Below, one piece after another: positions 47,901-60,678 of a DNA stretch of 64,000 nt. The notes under the pieces are model-generated. The model ran no database searches. It was not told the DNA's origin and was given only the letters and a program-made list of their open reading frames with translations. The stretch is taken from contig JAFREQ010000043.1 in the NCBI GenBank assembly GCA_025331565.1, positions 1,736,001 through 1,800,000 on the forward strand. The letters run 5' to 3'. The position numbers and the translations under genes are program-made. The stretch is from Holacanthus passer. Lineage: Eukaryota > Chordata > Actinopteri > Pomacanthidae. Position 1 is the stretch's first letter, and every line of letters starts with the position of its first letter.

Positions 47901-49652
47901 TACACAGAACTTCCACAGCTTCTGAGCGGCTGAGGCTGAACTCACTTTGAAACTGTCGGAGGTAGAGGTGGAGCGACGCAGCGCCCGCCCGACTCCATGA
48001 AAACAAAGAAAAGGAGAGAGGGAGTGTAGAAAAAAAAAAACAGGCCAAGTTGACCTAGCGTTCATGCTCACAGCTGAATTGATGCTCACGTCTGATATTT
48101 TTTTTCTTTGGGTGACTTCATATCCATCGGAGGATGTAACCCACACCGAGCTGAACTGGCAGTGAACTCAGAAAAGAGATGCGCAGAGCGAAAGGAGACG
48201 TCGCATCCGCTCGCTTTGTTGCTTGATTGAATTCAGGCATCTGACCAAACACATGCCGAGTGTTTTTTTTGTTCCTTTTACTCTAGTCTTTCTCACTCTG
48301 TTGAATTTATTTGAGTTATTTAAGTCACAACTTGAAATGCAAGGTGCGTTATATGAGCACCTGCCATTAGTACAAAATAAATTGAGTTTGGACACTTTGC
48401 AGCTGCAGTATGAGTCACTTGAGGACACAGTTTATGAGGTTATGATATTAAAATGTGTCAATTTAGGTACATCTGCAAACTTCAGTGTCAAAGTCATCCA
48501 AATGTTATTGAAGTTACAGTTTCAAAATATTAATATAGGTAAATATATATATTCATCAGCAGATTTTTAAATTTCAGTTATTCTGTCAGAGTAGGAACAC
48601 GTCTTTATCCCAGTGGTGGATTTCCCACTGTTAATCATTTGAGAAGAAGAACATGCACAGTAGTGACCCAACAAACCTTCATATTAACACGTTAACAAAG
48701 CAAGCAATGAATCAACAGCAATGTGCAGGAGCGAACCAATTTTAAAACCCAAAAGAACAAAAAAGATTCATGCACAGTGAAAATGTATAATTTTTAAGTT
48801 TATATATAAACATTAGGATTTATTTTAAACTCACATATTTAGGGTCTGATGTCACTAAAGGTTGTAGGTGTAAGCTTTAGATTTTGTCTGAAATCACTCA
48901 CCGCTCCTGCCTATATGTCGCACTCAATAGTTCACGCAGCAGTGAGCAGTAAATGGAGATTTCACACACTTACGAATAATCACCATTGACAGCTTTATTG
49001 ACCGACATTGACCAACAGGTGTAGAGCTGCTAAATTGCAATTTTGTAAAATGTAAAATGTGGAGCGGGTGTGTATTTAAAAGTACAGTTTGCCCTGAGGC
49101 TGGTCTGTGTGTCGGTGAGACGCTGAGGGGAAAGAGGCGGGGCTGAGGAATGCTTAATTCAAAGGCAGTGGTGTGAAAGTGGGATCTGTTGTAAACTAAG
49201 AACTAGGACTTCTGCATGTCAGTATGATGAAACTAAAACCCAATGAACTGTCCTCCCTGTAAATGATCTATTGTTCTCTGGATCGAACTTGGCTTTGTTT
49301 GTCTGAACTCACAGAGGCTGCACACTCACTCACACACACACACACACACATACACACATGCTCGCACACAGGCAGTGGGTCAAAGCGGATGGATTAATCT
49401 TTCACAGACAGTTCAGATCATCATTAATTGTCTCTTAGAGGAATGGCAGCCTTATCAAAAGCATTTCTCATTTGCTGTGTGTGTTTGAGTGTGTTTGCGT
49501 GTGTGTGTGTGTGTGAGACTTCTGGTTAATGTCCATTAGGCTGTAATGAAGGAACGCTGTTCTCCCTGTCCCCCCCCCCGCCTCCTAATGGTCCTCTATT
49601 ATCACAGTTCAAACACACACGGAAACTGTGCCACGCACGCTGCTTTTTCCTC

Positions 49653-49697
<45 letters not shown>

Positions 49698-50480
49698 CCT
49701 CTGTGTGCGATGAAAGGGCGTTGTGAAGCAGCTGACCCAGCTGAAGTGCAGGCGGTCTGGTGTGTGTTAAACAGCCCGATTTTAGCTGAAGTGGCTGTAT
49801 AATGGCGCTGTTATATACTTGTCTGGAGAGGAAAGAGCTTTACATCACAGAGCAAAACGCTGCTACACTGAAGACCCCATCATGCTGCGATGCAATAAAG
49901 GAAACAAGTGTTGAAGTTGACAGCAACATTGCAGAACAGCTCAATGTAAAAAAAATACTTTAAACATTGTGTATTTATCTTTAATGCTGTACTGTAGTGG
50001 TAAATATAAGCAAACGGCCTCTTAAAATTCTACTTCTGGAAAAAGATATGTGATACCGATTCATGTTTACACAGTTTGACTGCAGAATTTAATTGTTACA
50101 CTTGGCGACACTTTAATTGTGCAGAGACAAAAATGTAATAAAGGAGACGTCGTTTCTAAATCCAATTCTGTGCAGAAATATCAAAGGTAGACTTGAGAGG
50201 ATTTAAAGGATGAGGATGATTTTTTTGTCTGCACGTCTATATGAAGCGCACGACGCCTGGAGCCGTGTAATCGCTTTTGTATGCACCGCCACCCCTCTGT
50301 TCTGTGATAAATGGGCAGGTCAGAGGTCGCCGACATAAACGTGGGGAACATGCTCAGCTATAAAAACACAGTAGGAAGCTGATGGGAAATGAAGCTGTCA
50401 CACAAAGACCTGCCATGATCTGTAATGTGTTTTAGTACCTTTTGCTCTTTGCTCACACTCTTTCCGCTCCCGTAACGACC
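45000..50480. other. Intronic stretch, nothing recognised beyond listed repeats
   Basis: A GC-rich patch lies at 45390-45480 and a 161-aa minus frame at 46327-46812, without known domains. The 201- and 203-aa frames at 44.6-45.4 kb overlap on opposite strands and run through the AT microsatellite, so they are taken as chance. Confidence 0.5.
49655..49693 (+). repeat. (CA)19 microsatellite
   Basis: A pure run. Confidence 0.95.
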
Positions 50481-50483
50481 TAA

Positions 50484-50516
50484 TTCCCTGCTGGGGATCG
50501 ATAAAGTTAAGCTTAC
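50484..50516 (+). mobile_element. LINE-like 3' tail fragment
   Basis: AATTCCCTGCTGGGGATCGA followed by TAAAGTTAAGCTTA resembles the same LINE ending as the 38.7 kb fragment, in + orientation. It is very short. Confidence 0.4.
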
Positions 50517-51227
50517 TGTATCATTCTATAACATCAGTGAGGTTTAAAATCGACCTCGCGCAAGTGGTAAATATCAAGATTTTACTGTGAACTCTTTCCT
50601 TTTACGAGACTAAAAACAGAAATTGAATTGAGTGCAGTTGCAAATCGCCCCATGTATCCAAAAAGTGACTCACTCATACTATTTATTAATTCTTTCCTTT
50701 TCTCATCCATTCGTGTGCCCATGAAAGGTTGGTGGCTATTACAAAAGGATGCTACAAGCATTTTGATTAAAGATAGTCTTTGTCTCTGTAGAGCTGTGGG
50801 AGCTGAGAGCTTGAATGTAAGAACTCTCAGTGTGAAGCAGAACACAGAAGCACGAGACCTCCAGCGGTAAATGTGTGCAGCTTGCAGACAGATAATTGGA
50901 CAACAGCATCATCTGTGTCCCACCAGCCGTTTAGAGGCCGACTGAAAGCGCCAAACTTTCTGGAACAACATTGTTCAGTCAGTTTAACCTGCGATTAACC
51001 CAGCAAGGAGAACCATTCGGTGTTTCACCTTAAAAACACCCCAAAAAAGATGTAATTAAGGGGCATTGGTGGTTCCTCTGTGATAGTGTGTGTGCGTGTG
51101 TACATCTGCGAGTGTTCATGCATAATGAAGCAGGAGGACAGTTGTCATGAGCTTGTGCGGTAGTTGGCATTTGTGTCTCCATGTGTGTCACTGTGTGTCT
51201 AATAGCACTTGGTTAGGAGTTCCAACG

Positions 51228-51229
<2 letters not shown>

Positions 51230-51263
<34 letters not shown>
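51230..51263 (+). repeat. (GT)17 microsatellite
   Basis: A pure run. Confidence 0.95.
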
Positions 51264-51267
<4 letters not shown>

Positions 51268-51331
51268 CACGGCGCACTGCAGGCAGAGGAGTGCTAACAT
51301 GAGTGTGTGTGACAGACCTCCACGCACTGAG

Positions 51332-51449
51332 CTCTGATCTGGTTTGTTCCGGTTGGCGGCCTTGTGTCGACTGGACAGGGCCTCCTTTGGCTAGCGGAGC
51401 GCTGGGCGCAGGGACTTAACGAGACGCTGCGCTAACGAACAGATCAGAG
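51332..51449. repeat. 10-bp perfect inverted repeat, 98-bp loop, in a GC-rich patch
   Basis: CTCTGATCTG (51332-51341) and CAGATCAGAG (51440-51449) with GC-rich sequence between. The inner flanks GTTTGTT and AACGAAC also pair partly. Confidence 0.4.
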
Positions 51450-53567
51450 AGTGTCGGACTGAGCGGCAGCGTGTGTGTGTGTATGTGTGGGTATGTGTGA
51501 TGCGTTCTGGTGCTGGTGTGTGTGTGATAGCGGCATCATCTGTCAGCCTGGCTCAGGACAGCGAAACTGAAGTCCATATTGGCCTGTTATCCTCCACTAC
51601 ATCAGCTGCTGATGCAGAGAAAAAAAAATCTTTAAAAGCCCAATCTTTAATTGAAAAATAAGCAAAATGTACTGATTCCAAAGAAGTCGGGATGCTGTGT
51701 AAAAATAAATAGTAAATGAAATGCATTTGCAAACAAACTGTGTTTACTGACACATAATGATACTATCACCTGTTACCAATGAACCTGTTTACCTGTGGAA
51801 TGATCCAAACAGGTGTTTTTGGATCAGTCCACAACTTTCACAGTCTTTTGTTGCTCCTGTCCCAACCTGTTTGAAACATGTTGCTGCCATCAAATTCAGA
51901 ATAAGCAGATATTTACAAAAATCAATGAAGATGATGAGGTCAAACATTACAAATATTGTCTTTGTGCTGTTTTAATAGACCATATGTCAAAAAGGATTAG
52001 CAGTTGATTCTGTTTTATTTATGTCTTACACAGCGTCCAACATCGGGGGTGTCGACCCAACGAAATCTCTCACCCTCAGTCTCCTGAAAAACACGCCCAC
52101 CTCTATCAAAAAACCTTTATGACACACCCACCACTGATGTCAGGGGCAGTGAAATCAATTGGAGGAAATCAAGTGTTTGCAGCCTGGAGATGATTAGAGG
52201 AAACACCGCGTCAGGAAATATGAGATGTCACAGTTTTTCATGCTGCATCAATTGCTACAAGGAGAGATTTGTCTTTTTGTGATCAGCTACAAATCAGCAC
52301 CCTTTCAGCTGACGGAGATTCAGGTCTCTAGTTTTACAGTGGTGAACTAATGTTCTTCCTTATTTTTCTAGGCCAGTTCCAATGCAGTGTTTTCACTCAT
52401 CTAACTAATTCTGGCTGTACAGGGCGATTTTGATGCAGTTGTCTCATATATTCACATTGGAGTAAAACAGTGGGTGTAATCTGTGTCAGCAATTTTGAGG
52501 TGTCAGTTGCATTTTAGCACAGGGTTTTCTCTCTGATTCTATTATGTGAAGCTTTACAACGTCACCCCACCCTGCTCTGCCTGCTCTCTGTCACAGCCAA
52601 TATCAGGACACATTATTTCTAGTTATGCTCTAATGCTGCCATCATTTTTACTGAACTGTGCTGAACTTTTAACTTCAGCCTCTATGCTGATCGAACCAAT
52701 GGTTTCCATTTTGGACCCGGCAGAACGCCCAGATTCGTTAAAACTCTGACGCTGACAAACGTCTTATTGAATCTTTCATCTCTGCTCCCTCTTTTTTTTT
52801 AATTACAATGTAGAGACAGGTGGTTACGATGACGAACGCGGCAGATTAGATCGAGATTTGCTCCAGTTAATTAAAGTCAATTCTCTAAAAGCTAAATGAA
52901 ACTTTTGGCAGTTGTCTGCTTCATATGCTCCCTGCAAGCTGGTGTCGCTCAGCCAAAGATCGTCTGGGAGCGAAAACACACGTCGCGGCGTAACACCACA
53001 GTGACAAGAGCAACTGTGGCGACTCGTGATCACGTTCGCGTCACGTTAATTTCAAGAGAATCTCCGAGTTAACTTTAATGCATGTTCGGCTGCTCGTCTT
53101 CTGGGGACGTGATTACAGATCTAAAATCTTCAGTTTTAGTTATTAACAACTGCAATTCCTTGCAACTTGAAAAACCTAATTAGATTTGATAATAGGATTT
53201 GATACTCCCATACCTCCCTGATGCAGCAGTCTGCACTAACACGCAACACCTGCTGTAAATACCATAATGACACTTGGGTATCGGCATCAAGAGTAAATAG
53301 TAATTTTCTCTCTGAGTGAGATTTCTTGTGCTCTTCCGCCCCTCAGTTAAAGCTGTTTAATCTTGGAAGCAGTCATGTCTGATCTTATCGTACTCGTATA
53401 CATCCAGTGTTCCTGCAGTAATAGTACTACCCGTCCTACACATTGGAGAGCCACAGTCTCTTATATAAAACTAGATATTCAGGATGCAGTTGACTAATAA
53501 GTACCTGTATCAGATCTAACAGTTTACACAAATAAATATGTCTGGTACCCCTGGAAACGCCAAGCAC

Positions 53568-53570
<3 letters not shown>

Positions 53571-53599
<29 letters not shown>
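53571..53599 (+). repeat. (GT)14 microsatellite
   Basis: A pure run. Confidence 0.95.
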
Positions 53600-53602
<3 letters not shown>

Positions 53603-53680
53603 TCCTGAGTAGTAGAACATGATGTTTGTGAGACCTTGCATATTATTTCCTAATTTGGTAACTGACATGGTGAGCTATGC

Positions 53681-53681
53681 T

Positions 53682-53725
<44 letters not shown>

Positions 53726-53742
53726 AAGAGAGAGTGTGTGTG
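53681..53742 (+). repeat. Compound (GT)12-(GA)n-(GT)4 microsatellite
   Basis: GT run to 53706, GA run with one AA break to 53734, then GT again. It borders the dispersed repeat that begins at 53748. Confidence 0.95.
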
Positions 53743-53747
53743 TATTT

Positions 53748-53992
53748 GAGCTGCAACTAATGATTATTTTCATTATTGGTTAATTTGCGGATTATTTTCA
53801 CGATGAATCGTTTCGACTATAAAATGTAAACTAAATGTGAAACTTGATCATCACAATTTCCCAGAGCCCAAAATGATGTCTTGAAATAGCTTTTTTTTGT
53901 CCGACCAACAGCCCAAAAGCTTCATTTACTATCATGAGTGACAAAGAAAAGCAGCCACGATTAATGGATCAATAAAATCGTTGGCTCCAGTG
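53748..53992 (-). mobile_element. Dispersed ~240-bp repeat, copy 2 (inverted relative to copy 1)
   Basis: It starts GAGCTGCAACTAATGATTAT, the typical end of the same fish repeat, and contains TTTCCCAGAGCCCAAAATGA and TGTCCGACCAACAGCCCAAA. The reverse of the latter matches GAGCTGTTGCTTGGACAG in copy 1. The far end is degraded at about 53990. Confidence 0.7.
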
Positions 53993-55424
53993 TGCGTGTT
54001 TACAATCGTCTGATGTTTTTCTGAATGATCACTATCCGGTGGAGTAGATGTTTGCGAATGTGTGTGCGCTCTAACACATTTGAGAGTGTTATAGTTTTGA
54101 GGCAATCCTGCTTCCTGTGTTACAGCAGAGAGGGAGAGGTGAAGCAACAAGAAAGCACGAAGCCATTTGAGAGTGGGAGACGAATTCGGCCATAAAGAAA
54201 TCAGCGGGGAGGAGAGTGAAAAAAAAAACCCCGAATAGCACAATATGAATTTTACTTTTAAACCCAAGCTGTGTGCGGTGGTGATATAACTTCAGTACGC
54301 TGGGATTTAGCGCTGGTAGAAAGTGACCTCCGCCTCAAAATGTGTCTGCCTTTGTTCGAGCTGTTTGATACTAACCCATTGAGATGGATAAAACAATGTT
54401 GGCCGTGGGATGAGGGATGTGGCATTAACAGCCCAGCGTGGATAGCTGCTAATTTTACACTCGTCCGAGCCCGCCTAGCTTCGTGTCTGTGTTTGTTTGA
54501 AGTGCTCACTTAGCTGAAGAGGAAGCTGTCATCCAGGGCTCGGACTGGAAGGAGGGACAGATAGTACCTTTTTGCAGAAAATCATCCAGGAAATGTGGTT
54601 TTTGTCTTTTCGTAGCGTGATAACTTATTTTCATAACGTGACATTATTTTCAGTGATGCTTAGCGTGCACTTGCTCAGGATGAGAGTTTAGATCATCCTT
54701 CACGCTGTTTAGTTGAAGGTTAATGATATTCGTGGTCCCCAGAGGATTTTTGCAATTTCCCGACCCCTCATTATTGGATGGATTGGCATCAAATTTTCAG
54801 TTTGTCTGATACTTTGGTTTCGATACTTTTGTGCTATAGCAAATGTTAAACCTAAATGGTGGCAATGGTAAACATTACACCTGCATGATAAGTCTTTCGT
54901 CCTGATGACACATTGCATGCTCCATAATAGTAGAAGATGTATGACATGTCCATTTCGTCTGGACAAACTTTTGAAAGTGACTGACCTCTGTGCTCAGTGC
55001 TCGGCTCCATCAGTTTAACGCTGCTCTTTAAAGCAACAGCTTGGTCTAATTATACAACTCGACTGGAGAAGTTGAGCCACCTGCAGAAGCCTGCGTGATT
55101 CACACCCTTCTGGAAACGAATAAACATCGCTGAAGCTCAGATTAATCCCCTGGGAAGACTTTTTAAATGACCATCAGTGGGAAAGTGGGCTTGTACATGA
55201 TGCAACAATAGGAGGGTCATGTGCCCTCCTAAGGAAACCGAAAATAGAAAGTAATGATAACGAGACTTCATAACAAATTGTCATCTGTCAAAGAGATATA
55301 AAAAGTTAATCAAACTAACCCCAGTGGGCATTTTATTCAGATTGAAGTGGTTAATGGAAGGACAGGCTCCATGTAAACACAGTAAATAAGACTGCAGCAG
55401 GAGATGATGCACAGTAAAGGGGAG

Positions 55425-55705
55425 GCTTAAAACAGGAACCAGGCAAAGTGAGAAGAGGGAAAAGAACTTCAAACGCTCCAGGACCACAGAGTAAACAGCA
55501 CCTACACAGGGGGGAGAAGAAAGAGAATAGAGAAAGATAAGACAGAAGTAGGGAAGTGACACAAACGCTGCAACAAAAGAGGGGATTGCAGAGGAGACGG
55601 GCCGAAGATGGAGACAGGAAACCAATGAAAGTCAAGTGGATGAAAAGAATGGGAAGAATAAAATGAGAAGAGTAAAGGGGAAGAGGGCAGGAGGAGGAGG
55701 ATGGG
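55425..55705 (+). repeat. Purine-rich tract
   Basis: G/A-rich for about 280 bases. The 127- and 114-aa minus-strand frames here are Ser/Leu/Phe/Pro low-complexity readings of it. Confidence 0.8.
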
Positions 55706-56110
55706 TGAGAGCTGAGTTTCCTGCAGCGGCGCACAAAGCCAAGAGATGTTTTATTCTGTGGCTTTCAACTGCATACAGCTATGAGATATATGAGATTTTA
55801 AAAATAACCTAGTGTCTCAGCTGCGATGCACAGAATCGGGAACATACGTTGAAACTCAAACATGCATGCATGCGTGTTTTTTTTTTTGCATGTGGTGTGC
55901 ACCAGAGGGATTTTGTGTATTACAGTGGCTACGATTTTGTGTATGTGTGTGTTTGTGTTCAGTCACTGAGGTGATTTACAAAGACTCTAGAAGTGAGCAG
56001 CTTCTCCCGCTTGGCTTGATCAGCTGCTAATTGAATCTGAGAGAATAATGAGAGGGTCAGGGAGATTGTTCATTGTTTTAAGGCCATCTGGAGCCTTGCC
56101 TTTGAGGGGG

Positions 56111-56111
<1 letters not shown>

Positions 56112-56154
<43 letters not shown>
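56112..56154 (+). repeat. (CA)21 microsatellite
   Basis: A pure run. Confidence 0.95.
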
Positions 56155-56156
<2 letters not shown>

Positions 56157-57378
56157 ATCTTATGCAGTTATGTGCTCACAGATACACAGAAGCGTCCAGG
56201 CATGCAGGAACATAAAAACGCCAAGAGCTAATGCAACGCAGACACACACAACTTCACACACGTGCAGGCGAGTGCGAGATGAGGGGGACAGATAAGAGAG
56301 AGCGAGGGACCCGAAGGGCGGGGCCAGGCCGGGAGCGAAAGCGGAGGAGGACATGAGAAACAATAAAAAATAGATAACTCCAGATAGATGGCTAATAGCT
56401 CCCCGAAGCTTTTCCAGATCAAGAATCAGATGGCAGGGCAGAATGGAAAAAACAGTCCGGGCCCTGGAGTGGGTCACACAGGAGAAGACGACATACAGTA
56501 AAAGATAAAAATAGGTCCTTGATTTTATCCCGTCGGGGCCTCGAGTCCGTGCAGCCGGAGCACAGCACTGCAGGGCTGAGGCCATTCGTTACGAACACCA
56601 TCTGTATTTTTATGTTTAAATAAGTTTGTGGCACAAAGCTGCAACTTGTGTAGCAGCAGATGCCCGGCAGGTTTGTGCCTGAGTTTGCATCCTTTTATGT
56701 CTGGAGTTTAAAATATTTCAATTAAGGAAGGTTAGCTAATTGTTTCTGATTTCATCAAATGGCTGCTTTAAGGTCAGACCTCAGTTCAGGACCTGTTGCA
56801 CTCAGCTGTGGGTTATGCATAAAGGTGAAGGAGGAGTGAGTCATGGATGTCACTCAAAACAAGACATGTCATGCGGCTGCATTGCATCCCGGTCTCTTAA
56901 GGCTACTGTCAGTTCTTATCTGGTCCTTTTTGCAGCAGATTTCTGTACGTTGAATCATCAAGTGTCATCAAAGCTGTGAGTCAGGGAAGAAACTTTGTGC
57001 TATTTTTTGAGGAGTGTTAACATCTTAGCCTCCAATGATCCGCAGGTGGATCAGTCATTGCGGACTCACGCCGTGCAGCCTGAACTGCCTTCAAACCCAC
57101 AGAGCTTTATTTTGGATTCTAGCTGAGAGCCCCAAAGTTTCCAAATATACCAGATATGTCACAGAGAATTTTGGGAAAATGTGTCTAAAAGGGTGCATGA
57201 GACATCACATAGCTTCAATGTAGAGCTGGAACAAGTTGATAGAGAATGTATGATTGTGTCTGACAGTGCGGAAAAAGATGATTTTTTCCAACCTACTTAA
57301 GAGGAAAAGAAAGTGAGTTAAGGAGTCAGAAGTTTGGATTTGTTGGATTTTGTGGCGGCCATCATCTTTTTGTATTGT

Positions 57379-57379
<1 letters not shown>

Positions 57380-57426
<47 letters not shown>
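57380..57426 (+). repeat. (GT)23 microsatellite
   Basis: A pure run, the longest in the window; first of three within 360 bases. Confidence 0.95.
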
Positions 57427-57430
<4 letters not shown>

Positions 57431-57552
57431 GTGTCTTTTGACCTCATGTCCAAGAGTTCAACGTCATCAATCACAAATGACCGCACTGCAGATCATTATT
57501 TCTGTGAATGCAAGCACAATGTGCACATGCGTGTCAACATCAGTCCTGTGAA

Positions 57553-57553
<1 letters not shown>

Positions 57554-57594
<41 letters not shown>
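57554..57594 (+). repeat. (GT)20 microsatellite
   Basis: A pure run, same orientation as the one at 57380. Confidence 0.95.
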
Positions 57595-57597
<3 letters not shown>

Positions 57598-57694
57598 AGA
57601 GAGACGGAGAATGATGCTGATGAGGTTAATGGAATGACAGGCCTCTTGCAGGTCCTCTCATTAGGAGTAATGGAGGGTCTCTGTAAGTGGCTCC

Positions 57695-57696
<2 letters not shown>

Positions 57697-57738
<42 letters not shown>
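57697..57738 (+). repeat. (CA)21 microsatellite, inverted to its two neighbours
   Basis: A pure run, complementary to the GT runs at 57380 and 57554. Confidence 0.95.
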
Positions 57739-57740
<2 letters not shown>

Positions 57741-57999
57741 CAAGAGAGGGGCAGAGAGTTAGATCTGATGACATTTGATTTAAGGGAGATGAGGACCGTG
57801 TAAAGAATGGGGAGTATAAGCAGAAATTGAGAGAAATGAGGATTGAGAAATACTGCAGGAGAGAAAGATGTAAAAGACAGATAGCATTAGGGGAGAGTCT
57901 GGAATAAGCCAATATTTGTAGGCTCATTTAAGAGTCTCCCGGCTGGCCTTTAAATCTGTCAGTTCAAACTGAAATACTGTCAGTGTAGCTTGTAAATTT

Positions 58000-59200
58000 G
58001 GCTCTCTGTGCTGCTATCTCTGCACACCTACTGGTATATTATCTTGGCTGATAATTGGCCTTTTACTAAAAACTGAAATCTGTCCAGTCCACAGCTAAAA
58101 TAATGGCTGTGATATACTTTGCATGATTGCATATTTACTGTAATACTAATCAATTTACACTGTGTGTTTATGGAGTCCTCAGAACAGTTTGTCTTCACCC
58201 TCTTAGCCTCAGTCAGGAGTTTCAGCCTCTTTTATGGTGTAATGGCTTTTTCATGGACTTTCACACAAGGGGGAATCCTAAAAAAATCATTTTAGCATTA
58301 AAGCTGGAATCTATTGGAAGCAGAAATCTTTCTGTCTTTATGAGGTTCAGTGTTCACCGTTCTGCGACAGCACTGCATGTTTTATCCCATTTACAAAGAG
58401 TGCCTCATATCACTACTGACCATTTCCTAAAGCGGATTTTCAGTGTTGTAGATGTTCGAATGTAGTTGTGCAGAGACGATTCTGCAAAAACTTAAAAACA
58501 ACATACATCTGATAACAATAGATGCAGAGATGATGTTCACTGATTATCTAACTTTTCAAGTCCCTATGATTGCAAACCAGTAGCAGCCTTGGTGTTAGGA
58601 AAAACTTTGATTAAAGATGTCACACTCTATTTTACAAGTCCTGCAGTTCTGTAATAACTACCTAAAAACAAAGTGATACATAATTGTAATTTCTTGCAAA
58701 TTGGAGGCAGTAGATGCACTTTCAGTTAATTACTATAATTGCAATTAACTGTCACTGTAACAGAGAACATCTTTTAGTCAGTGCGCATCAAGCTGAACAC
58801 ACAAAAACATACAAGCCAACAAATGTGGAAAATAAAATTTCCAGTCATTACTATGTATTTGGTTTGTCTTTGACAGTTTGTTCAGTCATTATGAGTTTTG
58901 CAGTTCCTTAAAGAAAAACTACACTGTGACTAGGGTGTAATTCTTTGTGTATCATCATCAGTCACTATCACTATTTTCACTGTATTTAGTGCTAAACTCA
59001 GTGCCACTCTCCAGGTTGTGTCCAAGGAAATCTTAAAGAAATTAATGGACCCGTAAAATAAAGTGTTAACAGTGAAAACTGCAGTATGCTATGGAAAATT
59101 GGTCCAAGTAAAGATTAATATCAATTGGGGTGTTAAGTTCAAAAGCAGTGTTATGGCCCTTTAATAATTTTTCATTTGGGGATGAATGTACTTATGTGGT
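58000..59200. other. Intronic stretch, nothing recognised
   Basis: AT-rich unique sequence; the 112-aa + frame (58127-58465) has no known domain. Confidence 0.55.
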
Positions 59201-59204
59201 GAGT

Positions 59205-59475
59205 TAAGAGAGCAAAGGGAGGAGACAAGGTGGAAATACAATGGAGGAAAAGGTATTAAAGGAGAGAAGTGGGGAAGATAAGAGTCTGGATTTTAAGGAG
59301 GAAACAGTATAAAAAAGAGGACAGACAGGAAACAGGCGAAGAGAGAATCGGTGCAGTCAGGTTAAATACAGCAGAGGGAAACGAAGTCAGGTTAATTACA
59401 TTAAGAACGAGTTGAGGTTGGATGCATGAGGGAGAGACGCTGAGGAGAGAGAGAGAGAGAGGAGAGAAGTAATGG
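59205..59475 (+). repeat. Purine-rich tract
   Basis: G/A-rich, ending in a (GA)n run at about 59447-59462. Confidence 0.8.
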
Positions 59476-59769
59476 GTTTTGAAGGTTGAATGAGCACCGT
59501 CAGGAGAGAGTATCAATCTGTGCCTCATCTCTTTCTGACCATAAAATGCATGCTGAGGGCCAACAAGCGTGCACACACACTTTCACACACACACACACAC
59601 ACAGCTGTTAATGTAGTGTGGAAGCAGCGGGGACGTATCTGGTTCGACTAGTGCACACTAACTCGGGGAAGAGAACATGCTGCCTTCCATTATTCAATCA
59701 AAAGCACATTAAAGCTCTTCACGTGCACATCGCCCTCTCTCTCTGTCTCCGCATGTATCTCCTCCTTGT

Positions 59770-60005
59770 ACCTCACCCTTTTTAACGCATCCCTCTTTAC
59801 GGGGGAGGCCGTACATCCCCGTGACGCCACCCGTCCAGGTCGACGCCGAGCGTTCAAGCGGTTCCCCCCGGCACAGGCTGCAACAGTCATTCTAACTTTT
59901 AAAGCAATGGGCACAGTGATAATCTTTGGGGCCATAAAACGCAGCGTGTCCTTTATTCGCTCTGCGGGGAGGAAGCGATCAACACGGAGTGAGGAGCGTG
60001 CGTGA
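59770..60005. promoter_or_regulatory. Isolated CpG-rich patch inside the presumed intron
   Basis: About 20 CpGs fall in some 235 bases, open on both strands (79 aa on +, 107 aa on -), with no repeat signature. It could be a conserved non-coding element, an intragenic CpG island or an unknown exon. Confidence 0.3.
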
Positions 60006-60108
60006 AAAGGCAATCCAGTTTATTCAGCAATAAATGCCTGAGAGAGAGAAGATAAATGTGACATTAAAAGTCTTTATACTGCTGTAGCTTTAAACACCAG
60101 CTCTGTGC

Positions 60109-60115
<7 letters not shown>

Positions 60116-60144
<29 letters not shown>
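60116..60144 (+). repeat. (GT)14 microsatellite
   Basis: A pure run after a short ATAT. Confidence 0.95.
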
Positions 60145-60146
<2 letters not shown>

Positions 60147-60264
60147 ATATAAGCATGTAAGGCAGGGGGGCTAAATGACTCCCTTTATCATGCTCAGTGC
60201 AATGTTTCTTGTTTTTATGCAACTCTACAGTGAATGCCACTCCTATCAGGGGGGTCAATGCGTC

Positions 60265-60268
<4 letters not shown>

Positions 60269-60304
<36 letters not shown>
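60269..60304 (+). repeat. (GT)18 microsatellite
   Basis: A pure run. Confidence 0.95.
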
Positions 60305-60310
<6 letters not shown>

Positions 60311-60397
60311 GTTTAGGCAAAAAGATATACACACAATGATGTGATGGGAGCTGATTTATCTCCAAGGCAGAGACAGGTCTGACCTTTAGCTTCACTG

Positions 60398-60485
60398 GGA
60401 GGAGAGAAGGAGGGAGGGGAATCATGGGGAGAGAAAAGGAGGGAGGAGAACAGGAAGGAGGGAGGAGAGAGGGGTGGAGAGAAAA
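60398..60485 (+). repeat. Near-pure purine tract
   Basis: GGAGGGAGGAGAACAGGAAG-type words with very few pyrimidines, able to form triplex (H-DNA) structures. Confidence 0.85.
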
Positions 60486-60670
60486 CTACCTGGTTCTCCA
60501 CCTGCTACTGTTACATACTGTTGGTATACAATATGTCACTATAGTAATAATAAAGAGTAGCAAATTATACTTTTATTTATATACAAGTCTCATCACCACA
60601 GCAGCAATGAACAGCAACAATCAATAATCAAAGTTTAAACAGTTTTTGGAGTGGACATAAGTTTAACAAA

Positions 60671-60678
60671 TGACGTCA
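60671..60678 (+). promoter_or_regulatory. Perfect palindromic CRE (TGACGTCA)
   Basis: An exact CREB/ATF site, followed 5 bases later by ATGCAAAG, a near octamer. It is in the presumed intron. A single 8-mer can occur by chance in 64 kb. Confidence 0.25.
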
